A stretch of DNA of 50,352 bases from Flavobacteriaceae bacterium UBA1682 (GCA_002320285.1 DCKE01000017.1:1-50352); one strand, 5' to 3'; shown: positions 18,342-27,395, numbered from the stretch's first letter. The notes: generated by a model not told the origin, from the letters alone. A program made the numbers and translations.

Positions 18342-19040
18342 AATTACTCTATTTTTATGTTAAAAAAACATTTAATATCATACACGTAAAAATATTAAAT
18401 AACCCTTAAAAAGATAAACTTAAGTAAAAAATATATCGAATTAAAAGATCATATTTCCTTTTAACAAAATAGGATCTTCAACTATATTTTTTGTTAATTT
18501 AAATAAAAAACAATATTATTATTTTTATTTATTAAAAATAGTTTTCCATGATTATATAGAAGGTTCTAAAAACGCAGAAAGAGGTAGAGCACATTCCTAT
18601 CCCCAATTAACTTGTGAACCAGAGATGTAAGTATAAAAACCGTATGCATAATAGCAGCCCCAAATACCATTATAATATAGTTTATTTAGTGACTAAGCGT
18701 GTTGAAAATTCAGGTTGGCAGCAAAGACAAATAGAATTTTCCTGACAAAATATAGATTTTGGTTAGTTAAACTTACTTCTGTAAAAACCGATAGTATTGC
18801 AACATTGCTAATTTCTATATTACAGCTATTTAGCATAAAAAATCAAAAAGTAATTAATGATTAAATCTATGTAAAAAAGAAAGCCATTAAATTTCACTAT
18901 TAAGGTATATAGACGATACTTATTATTAAAATCACCGAACTCATATTTATAATAGTGTGCCATTAAAATACCGAAATAGGAAATTTTAAATAGCTGTTGT
19001 AAAAAAGGATGTTTATTTTTGCTTCTCAACTTTTACAAAC
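18342..19040. other. AT-rich intergenic region with possible decayed coding traces
   Basis: About 700 bases between the divergent RHS operon and the metallo-hydrolase gene. Most is low-complexity A/T. A less AT-rich block at about 18541-18630 reads in one rightward frame as a 28-codon open stretch ending EPEM, and a second open stretch lies near 18690-18860. Neither has a start or a recognised relative; they may be remains of a lost gene or transferred segment. A Bacteroidota -7 box, TATTTTTG at 19014-19021, stands 19 bases before the next start codon. Confidence 0.35.
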
Positions 19041-20156
19041 ATGACCTCGAAGAAGTTATTAAAAAAAGCCCTTGGTATTGTATTGGGGGTTTTAATCATT
19101 TTAGGTATAACTACATTTTTTTATATGATGCATCCTATATTTGGAAAACGTCCCTCGGGAAAACGCCTTGAAATGATTCAACAATCGCCGAACTACCGCG
19201 ATGGCAAATTTCAGAATCAGCATCACACTCCTCAAATAGCAGAAAATTATAGCTATCCCAAGGCGTTGTACGAATTCTTTTTTAAGAAATCACCCGATGT
19301 ACGACCGACGAATCCGATACCTTCAACTCAACCGAACTGGGCAGATTTACCGACGAATAACTTTTTGATTTGGTTGGGACATTCCTCGTATTATATGCAG
19401 ATTGACGGTAAGCGCCTTTTAATTGACCCCGTATTAAGCGGTTCGGTGTCACCGCTACCCGGTGGTAGTAAATCGTTTAAAGGCACAGAGATTTGTAGCG
19501 TTGCCGATTTGCCTGCTATCGATTTCTTGTTGATTACACACGATCATTATGACCATTTAGATTATGACGCGATTAAGGCTCTACAACCGAAAGTAGGTCA
19601 GGTTATCTGCGGATTGGGAGTTGGTGAACACTTGGAATACTGGGGTTATTCTCCTACTCAGATCGTGGAAAAGGATTGGTATCAGACGATTGATTTGGGT
19701 GAAGGTTTTGTAGTACATACGGCTCCGGCACGTCATTTCTCTGGACGAAGTATTTGGACTTCCAACACCTTGTGGATGTCCTACGTTTTGCAAACCCCTT
19801 CAAAAAAATTGTACCTCGGTGGCGATAGTGGTTATGACACTCATTTTGCTGAAATTGGAGCTCAATACGGTCCATTTGATTTGGCAATTCTAGAAAACGG
19901 TCAATACAATCTAGCCTGGAAATACATTCACATGCAACCCGAAGAGGTTTGGAAAGCCGCCGAAGAATTAAAGGCAAAAGCTTTGTTTCCGGTACATTCC
20001 TCAAAATTTGCTTTGGCCAACCACGCTTGGAACGAACCTTTGGAACGGGTTTATAATTTGCGAGAACGACATCAAATCAATTTGTATACGCCACAAATTG
20101 GACAACTGATTGATCTCGACCAGGAAAATCAAAGCTTTTCCCCATGGTGGAAATAA
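19041..20156 (+). CDS. MBL-fold metallo-hydrolase (UlaG/NAPE-PLD-like), membrane-anchored
   Basis: A 371-residue protein with one N-terminal hydrophobic segment (LGIVLGVLIILGITTFFYM, about residues 12-30), probably an anchor or uncleaved signal. The rest is a metallo-beta-lactamase fold of the NAPE-PLD/UlaG branch. It has the first-strand motif LIWLGHSSYYMQIDGKRLLI, the metal signature THDHYDHLD near residue 164, a metal-binding histidine at ARHFSGR, the GGDSGYD aspartate loop, and a late HSSKFAL histidine. The family hydrolyses phosphodiester or lactone bonds, including lipid phosphodiesters; the real substrate is unknown. A good -7 promoter box lies 19 bases upstream of the ATG. The gene is alone, followed by a structured non-coding element. 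Confidence 0.85.
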   Translation: MTSKKLLKKALGIVLGVLIILGITTFFYMMHPIFGKRPSGKRLEMIQQSPNYRDGKFQNQHHTPQIAENYSYPKALYEFFFKKSPDVRPTNPIPSTQPNWADLPTNNFLIWLGHSSYYMQIDGKRLLIDPVLSGSVSPLPGGSKSFKGTEICSVADLPAIDFLLITHDHYDHLDYDAIKALQPKVGQVICGLGVGEHLEYWGYSPTQIVEKDWYQTIDLGEGFVVHTAPARHFSGRSIWTSNTLWMSYVLQTPSKKLYLGGDSGYDTHFAEIGAQYGPFDLAILENGQYNLAWKYIHMQPEEVWKAAEELKAKALFPVHSSKFALANHAWNEPLERVYNLRERHQINLYTPQIGQLIDLDQENQSFSPWWK

Positions 20157-20196
20157 GCAAACTTATTAAACTTAGCGCAAATGCGGGGATCAGCGC

Positions 20197-20281
20197 TAGG
20201 GATTGCAGCGGTATCCTCGACTTGTAATGAAGTGGAAAGCCGAGATATAGCGGAAAGCCCGACCCAAAGGGTAGCGCCCTA
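20197..20281 (+). ncRNA. Structured non-coding element, possibly a recurrent Flavobacteriia RNA (Flavo-1-like)
   Basis: The segment differs sharply from its AT-rich surroundings and folds well. An outer TAGGG (20197-20201) pairs with CCCTA (20277-20281). An arm is made by CTCG (20216-20219) with CGAG (20241-20244), around an inner ACTT/AAGT stem. A CCC-AAA-GGG hairpin lies at 20263-20271. The unpaired blocks GATTGCAGCGGTATCC and GATATAGCGGAAAGCCC look like conserved motifs that I recall from intergenic regions of other flavobacterial genomes. Whether this equals the Rfam Flavo-1 family is uncertain. The strand is assigned from its place between two rightward genes. Confidence 0.55.
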
Positions 20282-20295
20282 AAAACCTTGCAAAT

Positions 20296-20326
20296 AAAGA
20301 GCTAACAAAGCGCGGTCTCTTTTTGT
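20296..20326 (+). terminator. Weak terminator-like hairpin after the structured element
   Basis: AAAGAG (20296-20301) can pair with CTCTTT (20317-20322), followed by T-rich sequence. The loop is 15 bases and the stem short, so this is only a possible end for the hydrolase transcript or for the non-coding RNA. Confidence 0.4.
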
Positions 20327-20356
20327 TTTTAGGCCTACTTAGTCAACATTATTATT

Positions 20357-20364
20357 TATATTTG
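20357..20364 (+). promoter_or_regulatory. -7 promoter box of folE
   Basis: TATATTTG matches the Bacteroidota primary-sigma -7 consensus TAnnTTTG and lies 31 bases before the folE start. No convincing TTG box at the expected 17-23 base distance was found. Confidence 0.5.
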
Positions 20365-20394
20365 TACCGAATTTGTAATTAAATCTAAACACGA

Positions 20395-21066
20395 ATGAAT
20401 CAAGAAGAAACACTTCATGACGAAATAGGTGACGATCATATTGCTTCTAGCGAGCATACGCCTTTAAGAGCAGGCGCCTTTGATCGTTCTGACGATGAAA
20501 AAATCGAATCAATTAAAAAAGACGTAGAGAATATTTTATACACTTTGGGAATGGACCTGACTGATGACAGTATGAAGGGAACCCCAAATCGCGTAGCTAA
20601 AATGTTTGTAAAGGAGATTTTTGGCGGTTTAAACCCAAAGAAAAAACCGAGTTCTTCTACGTTTGAAAACAATTATAAATACGGTGAAATGCTGGTAGAA
20701 AAAAACATAACTGTTTATTCTACGTGTGAACATCACTTATTGCCCATTATTGGAAGAGCACATGTGGCATATATCTCCAACGGTACGGTTGTTGGTTTAT
20801 CCAAAATGAACCGTATTGTAGATTATTATGCCAAACGTCCACAGGTTCAGGAGCGTCTAACCATCCAAATTGTAAACGAATTGAAACGCGTTTTAAACAC
20901 GGAAGATGTTGCTTGTGTGATGGATGCCAAACACCTTTGTGTAAATTCTAGAGGAATACGCGATATTGAAAGTAGCACGGTAACAGCTGAATTTGGTGGT
21001 CGCTTTAAAGAAGATAAAGTACGCAGAGAATTTTTGGATTATATCAAATTGGATACCCAGTTCTAA
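20395..21066 (+). CDS. folE: GTP cyclohydrolase I
   Basis: A 223-residue cytosolic enzyme that converts GTP to 7,8-dihydroneopterin triphosphate, the first step of tetrahydrofolate (and possibly biopterin) synthesis. The zinc ligands are plain: Cys111 and His114 in CEHHLLP, and Cys182 in DAKHLCVNSRGIRD, at nearly the same numbers as in E. coli. The substrate-binding GLSKMNRIVDYYAKRPQVQE stretch is intact. The first 35 residues are acidic and not part of the fold. cysS begins 23 bases downstream, so the two are probably co-transcribed, as I recall for other flavobacteria. Confidence 0.98.
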   Translation: MNQEETLHDEIGDDHIASSEHTPLRAGAFDRSDDEKIESIKKDVENILYTLGMDLTDDSMKGTPNRVAKMFVKEIFGGLNPKKKPSSSTFENNYKYGEMLVEKNITVYSTCEHHLLPIIGRAHVAYISNGTVVGLSKMNRIVDYYAKRPQVQERLTIQIVNELKRVLNTEDVACVMDAKHLCVNSRGIRDIESSTVTAEFGGRFKEDKVRREFLDYIKLDTQF

Positions 21067-21089
21067 ACCTATATAACACCCCAATTAAA

Positions 21090-22568
21090 ATGACATTATA
21101 TCAAAATCAAACTTTAAAAGTTTACAATTCCCTATCGGGGAAGAAAGAAGTTTTTACGCCCATTAACGAAGGTAAAGTGGGGATGTATGTTTGTGGACCT
21201 ACGGTTTACAATTATGTGCATTTGGGAAACTGTAGAACTTTTATCTCTTTTGATTTGGTCAATCGTTATTTTAAACATTTGGGCTATCAGGTGCGTTATG
21301 TAAGAAACATTACCGACGTAGGACATATTGTAGACGATGTTGATGAGGGGGAAGACAAAATTGCTAAAAAAGCAAGATTGGAACAGATTGAACCTATGGA
21401 AGTGGTACAAAAGTACACTTTGAATTTTCATTCTATTTTGGCTCAATTCAACAATCTACCTCCGAACATCGAACCAACCGCTACCGGTCACATTATTGAG
21501 CAGATTGAGATCGTTAATGAAATCATCAAAAATGGTTTTGCATATGAAGTGAACGGATCAGTATATTTTGACGTTGAAAAGTACAGTAAATCCTATCAAT
21601 ACGGAATATTAAGCGGTCGAAATATCGATGATTTAATGTCTAATTCTCGCGAATTGGACGGACAATCCGACAAAAAAAGCCCTCATGATTTTGCACTATG
21701 GAAAAAAGCTGAACCGCAACACATCATGCGTTGGCCATCGCCTTGGGGAGATGGTTTTCCGGGATGGCATTTGGAATGTACAGCAATGAGCACCAAATAT
21801 TTGGGAAAACACTTTGACATTCACGGAGGAGGAATGGATTTAAAATTCCCACACCACGAATGTGAAATCGCTCAAAATGAAGCTTGTACCGGTAATACTC
21901 CAGTAAATTATTGGATGCACGCCAATATGCTGACTTTAAACGGAAAGAAAATGTCGAAATCAACGGGTAATAATATTTTACCTGAGGAGTTGTTTTCTGG
22001 AGACAATGCGCTTTTAAGCAAAGCCTTTTCTCCTTCGGTAACGCGTTTTTTCATTTTACAAGCGCATTATAGAAGCATCTTAGACTTTTCAGACGAGGCC
22101 ATACTCGCTTCAGAAAAAGGTTTTAACAGGCTATTGGAAGCGATTAAAAGCCTTAATGATATCATTCCTGCTGCGACATCTACTATAGATATCGCTGCTT
22201 GGAAACAAAATTGTTATGATGCTATGAACGATGATTTCAACAGCCCTATCTTAATAGCGCAGTTGTTTGAAGCCGTGCGTATGATCAATTTGTTGAGAGA
22301 GCAAAAAGAGCAGATTAGTTCGAGTGATTTGATGGCGCTCTCCGCCGCCATACATGCCTTTACTTTTGATGTATTGGGCTTAGAAGCCAGTGAATCTACC
22401 TCTCAAGCGAACGAAAAATTAGAACAAGTTGTAGAGCTATTAATTTCAATGAGAAATGAAGCTCGAGCCAATAAGAACTTTTCACTATCGGATGAAATTC
22501 GAGATAATTTACTCGCATTAGACATTCAGTTAAAAGATGGAAAGGAAGGCACTACTTTTACATTATAA
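21090..22568 (+). CDS. cysS: Cysteinyl-tRNA synthetase
   Basis: A 492-residue class I aminoacyl-tRNA synthetase that charges tRNA(Cys). Cys35 in MYVCGPTVYNYVHLGN is one zinc ligand that selects cysteine over serine, and HLGN (44-47) is the family form of the HIGH motif. Further zinc ligands lie in GWHLECTAM near 228 and FPHHECEIAQ near 255. KMSKSTGN near 286 closes the ATP site. The C-terminal helical domain (DALR type) is followed by a short tail. Length and motif order are normal. It follows folE closely and ends at a terminator. Confidence 0.98.
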   Translation: MTLYQNQTLKVYNSLSGKKEVFTPINEGKVGMYVCGPTVYNYVHLGNCRTFISFDLVNRYFKHLGYQVRYVRNITDVGHIVDDVDEGEDKIAKKARLEQIEPMEVVQKYTLNFHSILAQFNNLPPNIEPTATGHIIEQIEIVNEIIKNGFAYEVNGSVYFDVEKYSKSYQYGILSGRNIDDLMSNSRELDGQSDKKSPHDFALWKKAEPQHIMRWPSPWGDGFPGWHLECTAMSTKYLGKHFDIHGGGMDLKFPHHECEIAQNEACTGNTPVNYWMHANMLTLNGKKMSKSTGNNILPEELFSGDNALLSKAFSPSVTRFFILQAHYRSILDFSDEAILASEKGFNRLLEAIKSLNDIIPAATSTIDIAAWKQNCYDAMNDDFNSPILIAQLFEAVRMINLLREQKEQISSSDLMALSAAIHAFTFDVLGLEASESTSQANEKLEQVVELLISMRNEARANKNFSLSDEIRDNLLALDIQLKDGKEGTTFTL

Positions 22569-22577
22569 TAAATATCA

Positions 22578-22608
22578 AGCTAGTAGCTATCGGCTGCTAG
22601 CTTTTTTT
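22578..22608 (+). terminator. Terminator between cysS and yidD
   Basis: AGCTAGTAGC (22578-22587) pairs with GCTGCTAGCT (22593-22602) with one G-T wobble, followed by seven T residues. It lies 10 bases after the cysS stop. Its position argues against a yidD start inside cysS. Confidence 0.85.
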
Positions 22609-22620
22609 ATGTTCACCGTT

Positions 22621-22845
22621 ATGCTTAAAAAAATCGCTATCTTTCCCTTAGTCGTACTCATTCGGTTTTATCAAGCTGCCATTTCTCCATTTCTACCTTC
22701 AGCGTGCCGATACTCCCCGACTTGTTCACACTATACCTTAGAGGCCTTGCAAAAGCACGGTTTATTCAAAGGGGGTTGGTTGGGTATTAAGCGCATTGCT
22801 CGGTGTCATCCTTGGGGCGGTAGCGGTTATGATCCTGTTCCTTAA
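22621..22845 (+). CDS. yidD: Membrane protein insertion efficiency factor YidD
   Basis: A 74-residue peripheral membrane protein of the YidD family, thought to assist insertion of membrane proteins with YidC. The amphipathic N-terminus precedes the hallmark YQAAISPFLPSACRYSPTCS, and the segments GGWLGIKRIARCHPWG and GYDPVP complete the domain. The frame is open back to 22537 inside cysS, but those residues would run through the terminator hairpin. The ATG at 22621 matches the usual family start; ATG 22609 is an alternative. As I recall, this gene usually accompanies lgt in flavobacteria. Confidence 0.93.
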   Translation: MLKKIAIFPLVVLIRFYQAAISPFLPSACRYSPTCSHYTLEALQKHGLFKGGWLGIKRIARCHPWGGSGYDPVP

Positions 22846-22910
22846 TAAAATCGTTAAGCGCTTTTATCCTAAGCGATAAATATATACATTTACCTTTCAA
22901 TACCTTTTAT

Positions 22911-23840
22911 ATGACATATGCATTAAATATTATATGGAATCCTAGCGAAGGTTGGGATCTTGGATTTTTTAAACTGCGCTTTTACAGCTTAATGTTTGTA
23001 GTAGCCTTTGGATTGGGATGGTTTGTCATGAAAAAGATATACGATCGCGAGGGAGAGTCTGTAGAAAAACTCGACAAGCTTTTTATCTATACCGTATTGG
23101 CTACACTGATCGGTGCTCGCTTAGGACATGTCTTCTTTTACGATTGGGATTATTATAAACACAATCTTTTTGAAATCATATCCCCAGTTCGTTTCTCTCC
23201 AAAATTCGAAATAGTCGGATTTAGCGGATTAGCCAGTCATGGTGCTGCAATCGCAATTATCTTGGTTATGATTTATTACAGCCGTAATATCATTAAAAAA
23301 CCGGTATTATGGATCTTGGATCGTATCGTTTTACCAGTAACTCTTGGTGGAGTATTCGTTCGTTTAGGTAATTTTTTTAATTCGGAAATCATCGGTCATG
23401 AAACAACTAGTGCTTTTGGAATTCGCTTTTTACGCGATAAATTCTCACATAGAGAAGCCGTAGAACTAACGGGTATATCCGATTACAATCAAGCCTATAA
23501 TGCCATTGAAAAGAATCCGGAGTTTTTACCATACCTCAATGAGGTCGTTGCCAAACACCCAACACAGTTGTATGAAGCTTTTGGTTATGTTTTAGTCTTT
23601 GCCGTTTTGTATTATATGTATTGGAAAACAGATGCACGTAAAAAGTTGGGATTGATTTTTGGCGTATTCTTAGTATTGCTTTGGGCTGTGCGTTTTATTG
23701 TAGAATTTGTTAAGGAAAGTCAAGGCGGTTTTGAAGGTACTAACCCTATTTTATTAACCGGACAATGGTTGAGTATTCCTTTTATACTTGTGGGAATTTA
23801 CCTGTGGGTAACTGCAAAAAACAGACCTTTTAACGGGTAA
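22911..23840 (+). CDS. lgt: Prolipoprotein diacylglyceryl transferase
   Basis: A 309-residue inner-membrane enzyme with seven hydrophobic segments that moves diacylglycerol from phosphatidylglycerol to the lipobox cysteine of prolipoproteins. The Lgt signature is clear at VFVRLGNFFNSEIIG around residues 145-160, which holds the essential arginine, asparagine and glutamate. An earlier GFSGLASHGAAIA segment carries the conserved histidine, and FVRFIVEF-like residues near 265 give the second arginine. A region of about 45 residues after the signature (residues about 160-210) is longer than in proteobacterial Lgt and may be a periplasmic insert. The several lipoproteins in this window would be substrates. 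Confidence 0.97.
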   Translation: MTYALNIIWNPSEGWDLGFFKLRFYSLMFVVAFGLGWFVMKKIYDREGESVEKLDKLFIYTVLATLIGARLGHVFFYDWDYYKHNLFEIISPVRFSPKFEIVGFSGLASHGAAIAIILVMIYYSRNIIKKPVLWILDRIVLPVTLGGVFVRLGNFFNSEIIGHETTSAFGIRFLRDKFSHREAVELTGISDYNQAYNAIEKNPEFLPYLNEVVAKHPTQLYEAFGYVLVFAVLYYMYWKTDARKKLGLIFGVFLVLLWAVRFIVEFVKESQGGFEGTNPILLTGQWLSIPFILVGIYLWVTAKNRPFNG

Positions 23841-23845
23841 TTTAC

Positions 23846-23883
23846 TTATTCGCAGATTTGCTAATTTGCAAATCTGCGAATAA
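23846..23883. terminator. Bidirectional terminator between lgt and the TPR/HTH regulator
   Basis: A perfect 16-bp inverted repeat: TTATTCGCAGATTTGC (23846-23861) with its complement (23868-23883) and a 6-base loop. It lies exactly between the stop codons of two convergent genes. Confidence 0.9.
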
Positions 23884-23894
23884 ACAATTAAACT

Positions 23895-25487
23895 TCAAGT
23901 CAACTCCTTTATAAAATCCTCTACCGAGGGTTCTTCCACTTTTTTTCTAAGGCGTTGCTTGGCTTTTTTTACAGCATCGTAGCTCACTCCTAATGTATTA
24001 GCAATTTCGTGATTGGTCAATTTGAGTTTGGTCAAAAAAATCATTCGCAGATTGTACTCCGTAAGATCTGGGTACTGCGTCTTTAAATTGTTGTAAAACA
24101 GCGGGAATTCTTCGATAAAGGCCTTTTTAAAGCCGTTCCAGTTCTCGTCTGTCATCAAATGAGACTTTAATAGATCGTTGAGTTTACTGCCATAAAACGG
24201 TGGATTCAGTGACTCACAATGTTCATCTCTATTTTCAAGTGGATAACGCACACCTACCGCGAGTGAATTCTGTTCACTTAGTTGAGTGTTGTCTGGATTA
24301 AGATTTCTCTCCGATATATTTTTCTCTAAATTTAGCTTCTCATATTGCAAATAGAGAATCTCCCGATTTAGATTGATTGTCTTATTTTTAATTTTCATCA
24401 AATAAGCTATAATCAGTATCGTTATAATAAGAAATATCAATACAAAAACAACTCTTAATAGCTGATTAAGAAAAACTTCCTTTTCTAAAATAGTCTGGTT
24501 TAAACGAAATCTTTCGTCGTATAAACCCTTTTGATACTTTAGCGTAATCGCATTGATACTTTGTTCGTTGTCCGTATAATCGATTGAATCCCTAAGCTCA
24601 TTTAACCGTTTTAAAATCGTAAATTCTTCACTTTGAATACCTAGTTTCTTGTTTAATTCCAGATTGATTTTTAAAATATCATACTCATCCGATTTTAAAT
24701 ATACCTTACTTCTAGATAATGTTAATGCATCTTCTAAATATTTTTTAGCCTGAATATAATCTTCCAATTGTATATACAGCAAGGCCAATTGCCTATTGAC
24801 AAACATCAATTGCATAGGCGATTCCGATTTCTCTGCAATCGAAAGATTTTTATGTAAATCATTTAAAGCTTCAACATATAAACATTGCTCTGCATAAATC
24901 TCTGCTTTACTATCTAGAACCTTAGCATTGCGCAATTGATCTTTGGTCTTGATGATGATCTTTTCAGTATTATCTAAATATACTGCTTGTGCATTGTTAT
25001 GATCTAAATAAGCGGATACAGACTTGGTATTTAAATGCGTAAGTTCTAATGATGACCAATCTACTGTGTTAATAAACAGCTGTATAACCCGCAAAAAAGT
25101 ATAGTGATAATAAAGTTCTAGGACGGGATTACTGCTGTTTAAGAGATAAATATTATTTTTTCCGATGTTTTTCCACCATAAATGTGATGCATCAAAAAAA
25201 GAAATTTCACCCGTAGAAATACTATTATCGCAACTAAATGGTCTAACAAGCAATTTCGAGAAGTTCCAAGTAGGAGCAGCAACAGCATATAGAGAAGAAT
25301 CCGATACGCTTAGAGATAATCTTAGGTCCTTGACTGCACGAACCATAAAAAACTTTACCGACTCAAATTGGGGTATGGTCGCATCATAAGTATGGTATTT
25401 CCGCTTCCTTATCATCAAAGAACTATCATCCAAACAACATATAGTCAACAATAAGGACAGAAACAGAAAATAAATTATTGATTTCAA
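23895..25487 (-). CDS. Membrane-anchored TPR regulator with C-terminal HTH domain
   Basis: About 530 residues. An N-terminal hydrophobic segment (SIIYFLFLSLLLTICC) is a signal or lipoprotein anchor. Helical TPR-like repeats follow (for example AEIYAEQCLYVEALNDLHK and ALLYIQLEDYIQAKKYLEDA), then a second membrane helix (VVFVLIFLIITILIIAYLM), a coiled coil and a C-terminal helix-turn-helix with KLTNHEIANTLGVSYDAVKK. This is a common Bacteroidota layout in which periplasmic repeats sense something and a cytoplasmic HTH controls genes. The start is uncertain: the frame stays open to a GTG at 25631, but the residues before 25487 look untranslated. A TTG at 25487 would place the signal peptide first. 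It faces away from the polysaccharide operon and may control it. Confidence 0.72.
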   Translation of the reverse strand: MKSIIYFLFLSLLLTICCLDDSSLMIRKRKYHTYDATIPQFESVKFFMVRAVKDLRLSLSVSDSSLYAVAAPTWNFSKLLVRPFSCDNSISTGEISFFDASHLWWKNIGKNNIYLLNSSNPVLELYYHYTFLRVIQLFINTVDWSSLELTHLNTKSVSAYLDHNNAQAVYLDNTEKIIIKTKDQLRNAKVLDSKAEIYAEQCLYVEALNDLHKNLSIAEKSESPMQLMFVNRQLALLYIQLEDYIQAKKYLEDALTLSRSKVYLKSDEYDILKINLELNKKLGIQSEEFTILKRLNELRDSIDYTDNEQSINAITLKYQKGLYDERFRLNQTILEKEVFLNQLLRVVFVLIFLIITILIIAYLMKIKNKTINLNREILYLQYEKLNLEKNISERNLNPDNTQLSEQNSLAVGVRYPLENRDEHCESLNPPFYGSKLNDLLKSHLMTDENWNGFKKAFIEEFPLFYNNLKTQYPDLTEYNLRMIFLTKLKLTNHEIANTLGVSYDAVKKAKQRLRKKVEEPSVEDFIKELT

Positions 25488-26209
25488 GTTAATTGCTGTC
25501 GTTAAAAAGCAGCTACTGTTGAGATCTAAATTTATTAAAAATGCGAATTCATAAAGTGAACAAGGCTCTTTAAAAATAAAAATCGAGTAATTGCTTAAAC
25601 TGTTTAGACACCAACTTATTCTAAAAGTCACATAATATTTTTAAAAAAAAAGAATAAACAAACACTTTACGATTAATCAAGTTAAAAAAAAATAATTTGT
25701 CGCAGTATGCCATAAAATAACAAGCTATTTTATCTGTGTTTTTATTAAAAAAATAATCAAAAAAATTAAAACTAAAATGATGTATATGACTGAGAAACTG
25801 TTTCTATTTCATTTTAATTCAAACCCTTTATTCGAGAATTGGCGGACTTAATACACTTAGTTTAAACCGTCAGTATTATACAATAGTGTTTACAGCATTT
25901 TTCTTCTTTTTCCGAAACCCTCCAACATTTAGCAGCTTCTAACGCAGCTTTGGTAATGAGGAACTAATAATTTTAACTTTACTAACTGACAGCAAACCAC
26001 TTTGTGTAAATAACTGATTATCAATGACAAACAAAATGTCCCGTCATTGTCCCCTGCTTTGTCTCAGCCAAAAATAATTTTGAAGTCCACCGATTGATAG
26101 TTTTGCACTTTACGAATAACAACGTCAATTAAACTCAACAACTAAGATTTATTTTATATCCAAATCTGAACTAGTAACTCTCCATGCAAAACTTCAAAAA
26201 ATCAAAACA
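25488..26209. other. Long intergenic region between the TPR regulator and the polysaccharide operon
   Basis: About 720 bases separate the two divergent start codons. The sequence is AT-rich near the regulator and more mixed near 25850-26110. TAGTTTTG at 26098-26105 matches the -7 promoter consensus and has an upstream TTTTG about 15 bases away, shorter than usual. No gene, RNA or strong dyad was recognised. Such length suits a control region for one or both neighbours. Confidence 0.4.
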
Positions 26210-27394
26210 ATGAATTTACCATTTCACTTAAAATACTATTTTTATTATTTATTAGCAGAATACGAGGGCGCTCCAGCTGTTATAAAAATCACGGTCCTAC
26301 TCGCTATTTTTTTAGTAGTGGTTTTTATACTCTCCATCTCACACATCATAGTACTTAATTTACGTTTTAAACGTCAAAAAAGAGTTCAAGATCAATTTAC
26401 AAGTACTTACAGGGAAAAAGTATATAAGATTCTCTGTAGCTCAGAACCTTTGGAGGAAATTTCAATGGCAAAAATCTTTAGTAAATCAAGTGATTTGTAT
26501 AGTAAGAAAAACAAAAAGCTGTATACAGAAGGTTTGATCGAAATCATCACAGCGATAAAGAAATCTGGAAAAACGATCCAGAGACACAATTTAACGGTTG
26601 TCTTAAATTATTTTCAACTTCCAAGTTACTGGCAAAGTGTCCTTTTAAAAGGACAATTAACAAAACGCACTCAGGCATTGAGGAAAATGGATCAATTGCA
26701 GCAAATGCTTTCCGGTTCCCTTTTACTACATTCAGTTTACCATAGAAACAAAGATCTTAGAAAACAGTCGCGTGCGGCTTTTATTGAATACGACAACAAC
26801 GACCCCTATAAGTTTTTTGAAGAAAGTTTTGACACCGAATTTAACGCATTAGATGAAATTCGATTGCATCATTATTTGAAGAGAAAAGCAACATTGTCTA
26901 AGTTACCTGATTTTTCGCGTTGGGTCGAAAATGCCAAAAACACCGATTTCAAACGATTCATTATTAAGGAAATCGGATTACTACGTCAATACCATTGCGC
27001 AAATTTGCTGACTACCTTGCTTCATGAGGAGAAGGATCTATATGTACAGAAACAAATTATAGAAACCTTGGGAATTCTAGATTGCAAAGAGGCAGACAGT
27101 ACGCTGATTGCTATGTACTCTAGTTCACTGACGCTACTTCAGAAAGCCATTATAACCACTTTAGCAAAATTGAAGACAGAGAAAACCTTAACATTTCTAG
27201 GGGATACTTACCAACGGAGTTATGACAGCAGCATCAAGATTCAGTTGGCTTATGCTTTAAGTAATTACGGCATAGCGGGTCAGCTAAAAATGGAATCGCT
27301 TTCGCAATTCGACAACAGCTTTGATTCAAAAGTACTGGCACAAGTTAAGTTTACGAATAATCAGAAGAAACGTCAAACCCCCGCAACAATTTAA
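26210..27394 (+). CDS. HEAT-repeat protein with N-terminal membrane helix, first gene of polysaccharide operon
   Basis: A 394-residue protein. One strong membrane helix lies at about residues 24-50 (VIKITVLLAIFLVVVFILSI), followed by a basic stretch that predicts a cytoplasmic body. The body is nearly all alpha-helical. The clearest HEAT-like repeats are at about 250-370: FIIKEIGLLRQYHCANLL, KQIIETLGILDCKEADSTLI and KAIITTLAKLKTEKTLTFLG, each a pair of helices with a conserved small/acidic turn. HEAT arrays are docking surfaces. The stop codon is followed after one base by the ATG of the glycosyltransferase, so the two are tightly coupled. It may assemble or control the synthase; this is inference. 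Confidence 0.75.
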   Translation: MNLPFHLKYYFYYLLAEYEGAPAVIKITVLLAIFLVVVFILSISHIIVLNLRFKRQKRVQDQFTSTYREKVYKILCSSEPLEEISMAKIFSKSSDLYSKKNKKLYTEGLIEIITAIKKSGKTIQRHNLTVVLNYFQLPSYWQSVLLKGQLTKRTQALRKMDQLQQMLSGSLLLHSVYHRNKDLRKQSRAAFIEYDNNDPYKFFEESFDTEFNALDEIRLHHYLKRKATLSKLPDFSRWVENAKNTDFKRFIIKEIGLLRQYHCANLLTTLLHEEKDLYVQKQIIETLGILDCKEADSTLIAMYSSSLTLLQKAIITTLAKLKTEKTLTFLGDTYQRSYDSSIKIQLAYALSNYGIAGQLKMESLSQFDNSFDSKVLAQVKFTNNQKKRQTPATI

Positions 27395-27395
27395 C

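Noticed and set aside
18826..19029. 67-codon leftward open frame in the gap before the metallo-hydrolase gene
   Set aside because: Composition follows the AT-rich background, no domain or clean signal is seen, and it overlaps the likely promoter of the rightward gene.
22537..22620. Longer yidD starting inside cysS
   Set aside because: The extension would translate through a strong terminator hairpin and has no similarity to YidD, whose usual start matches 22621.
25488..25631. 48-residue extension of the TPR/HTH regulator
   Set aside because: The residues are not protein-like and would bury the signal or anchor segment; kept only as an alternative start.
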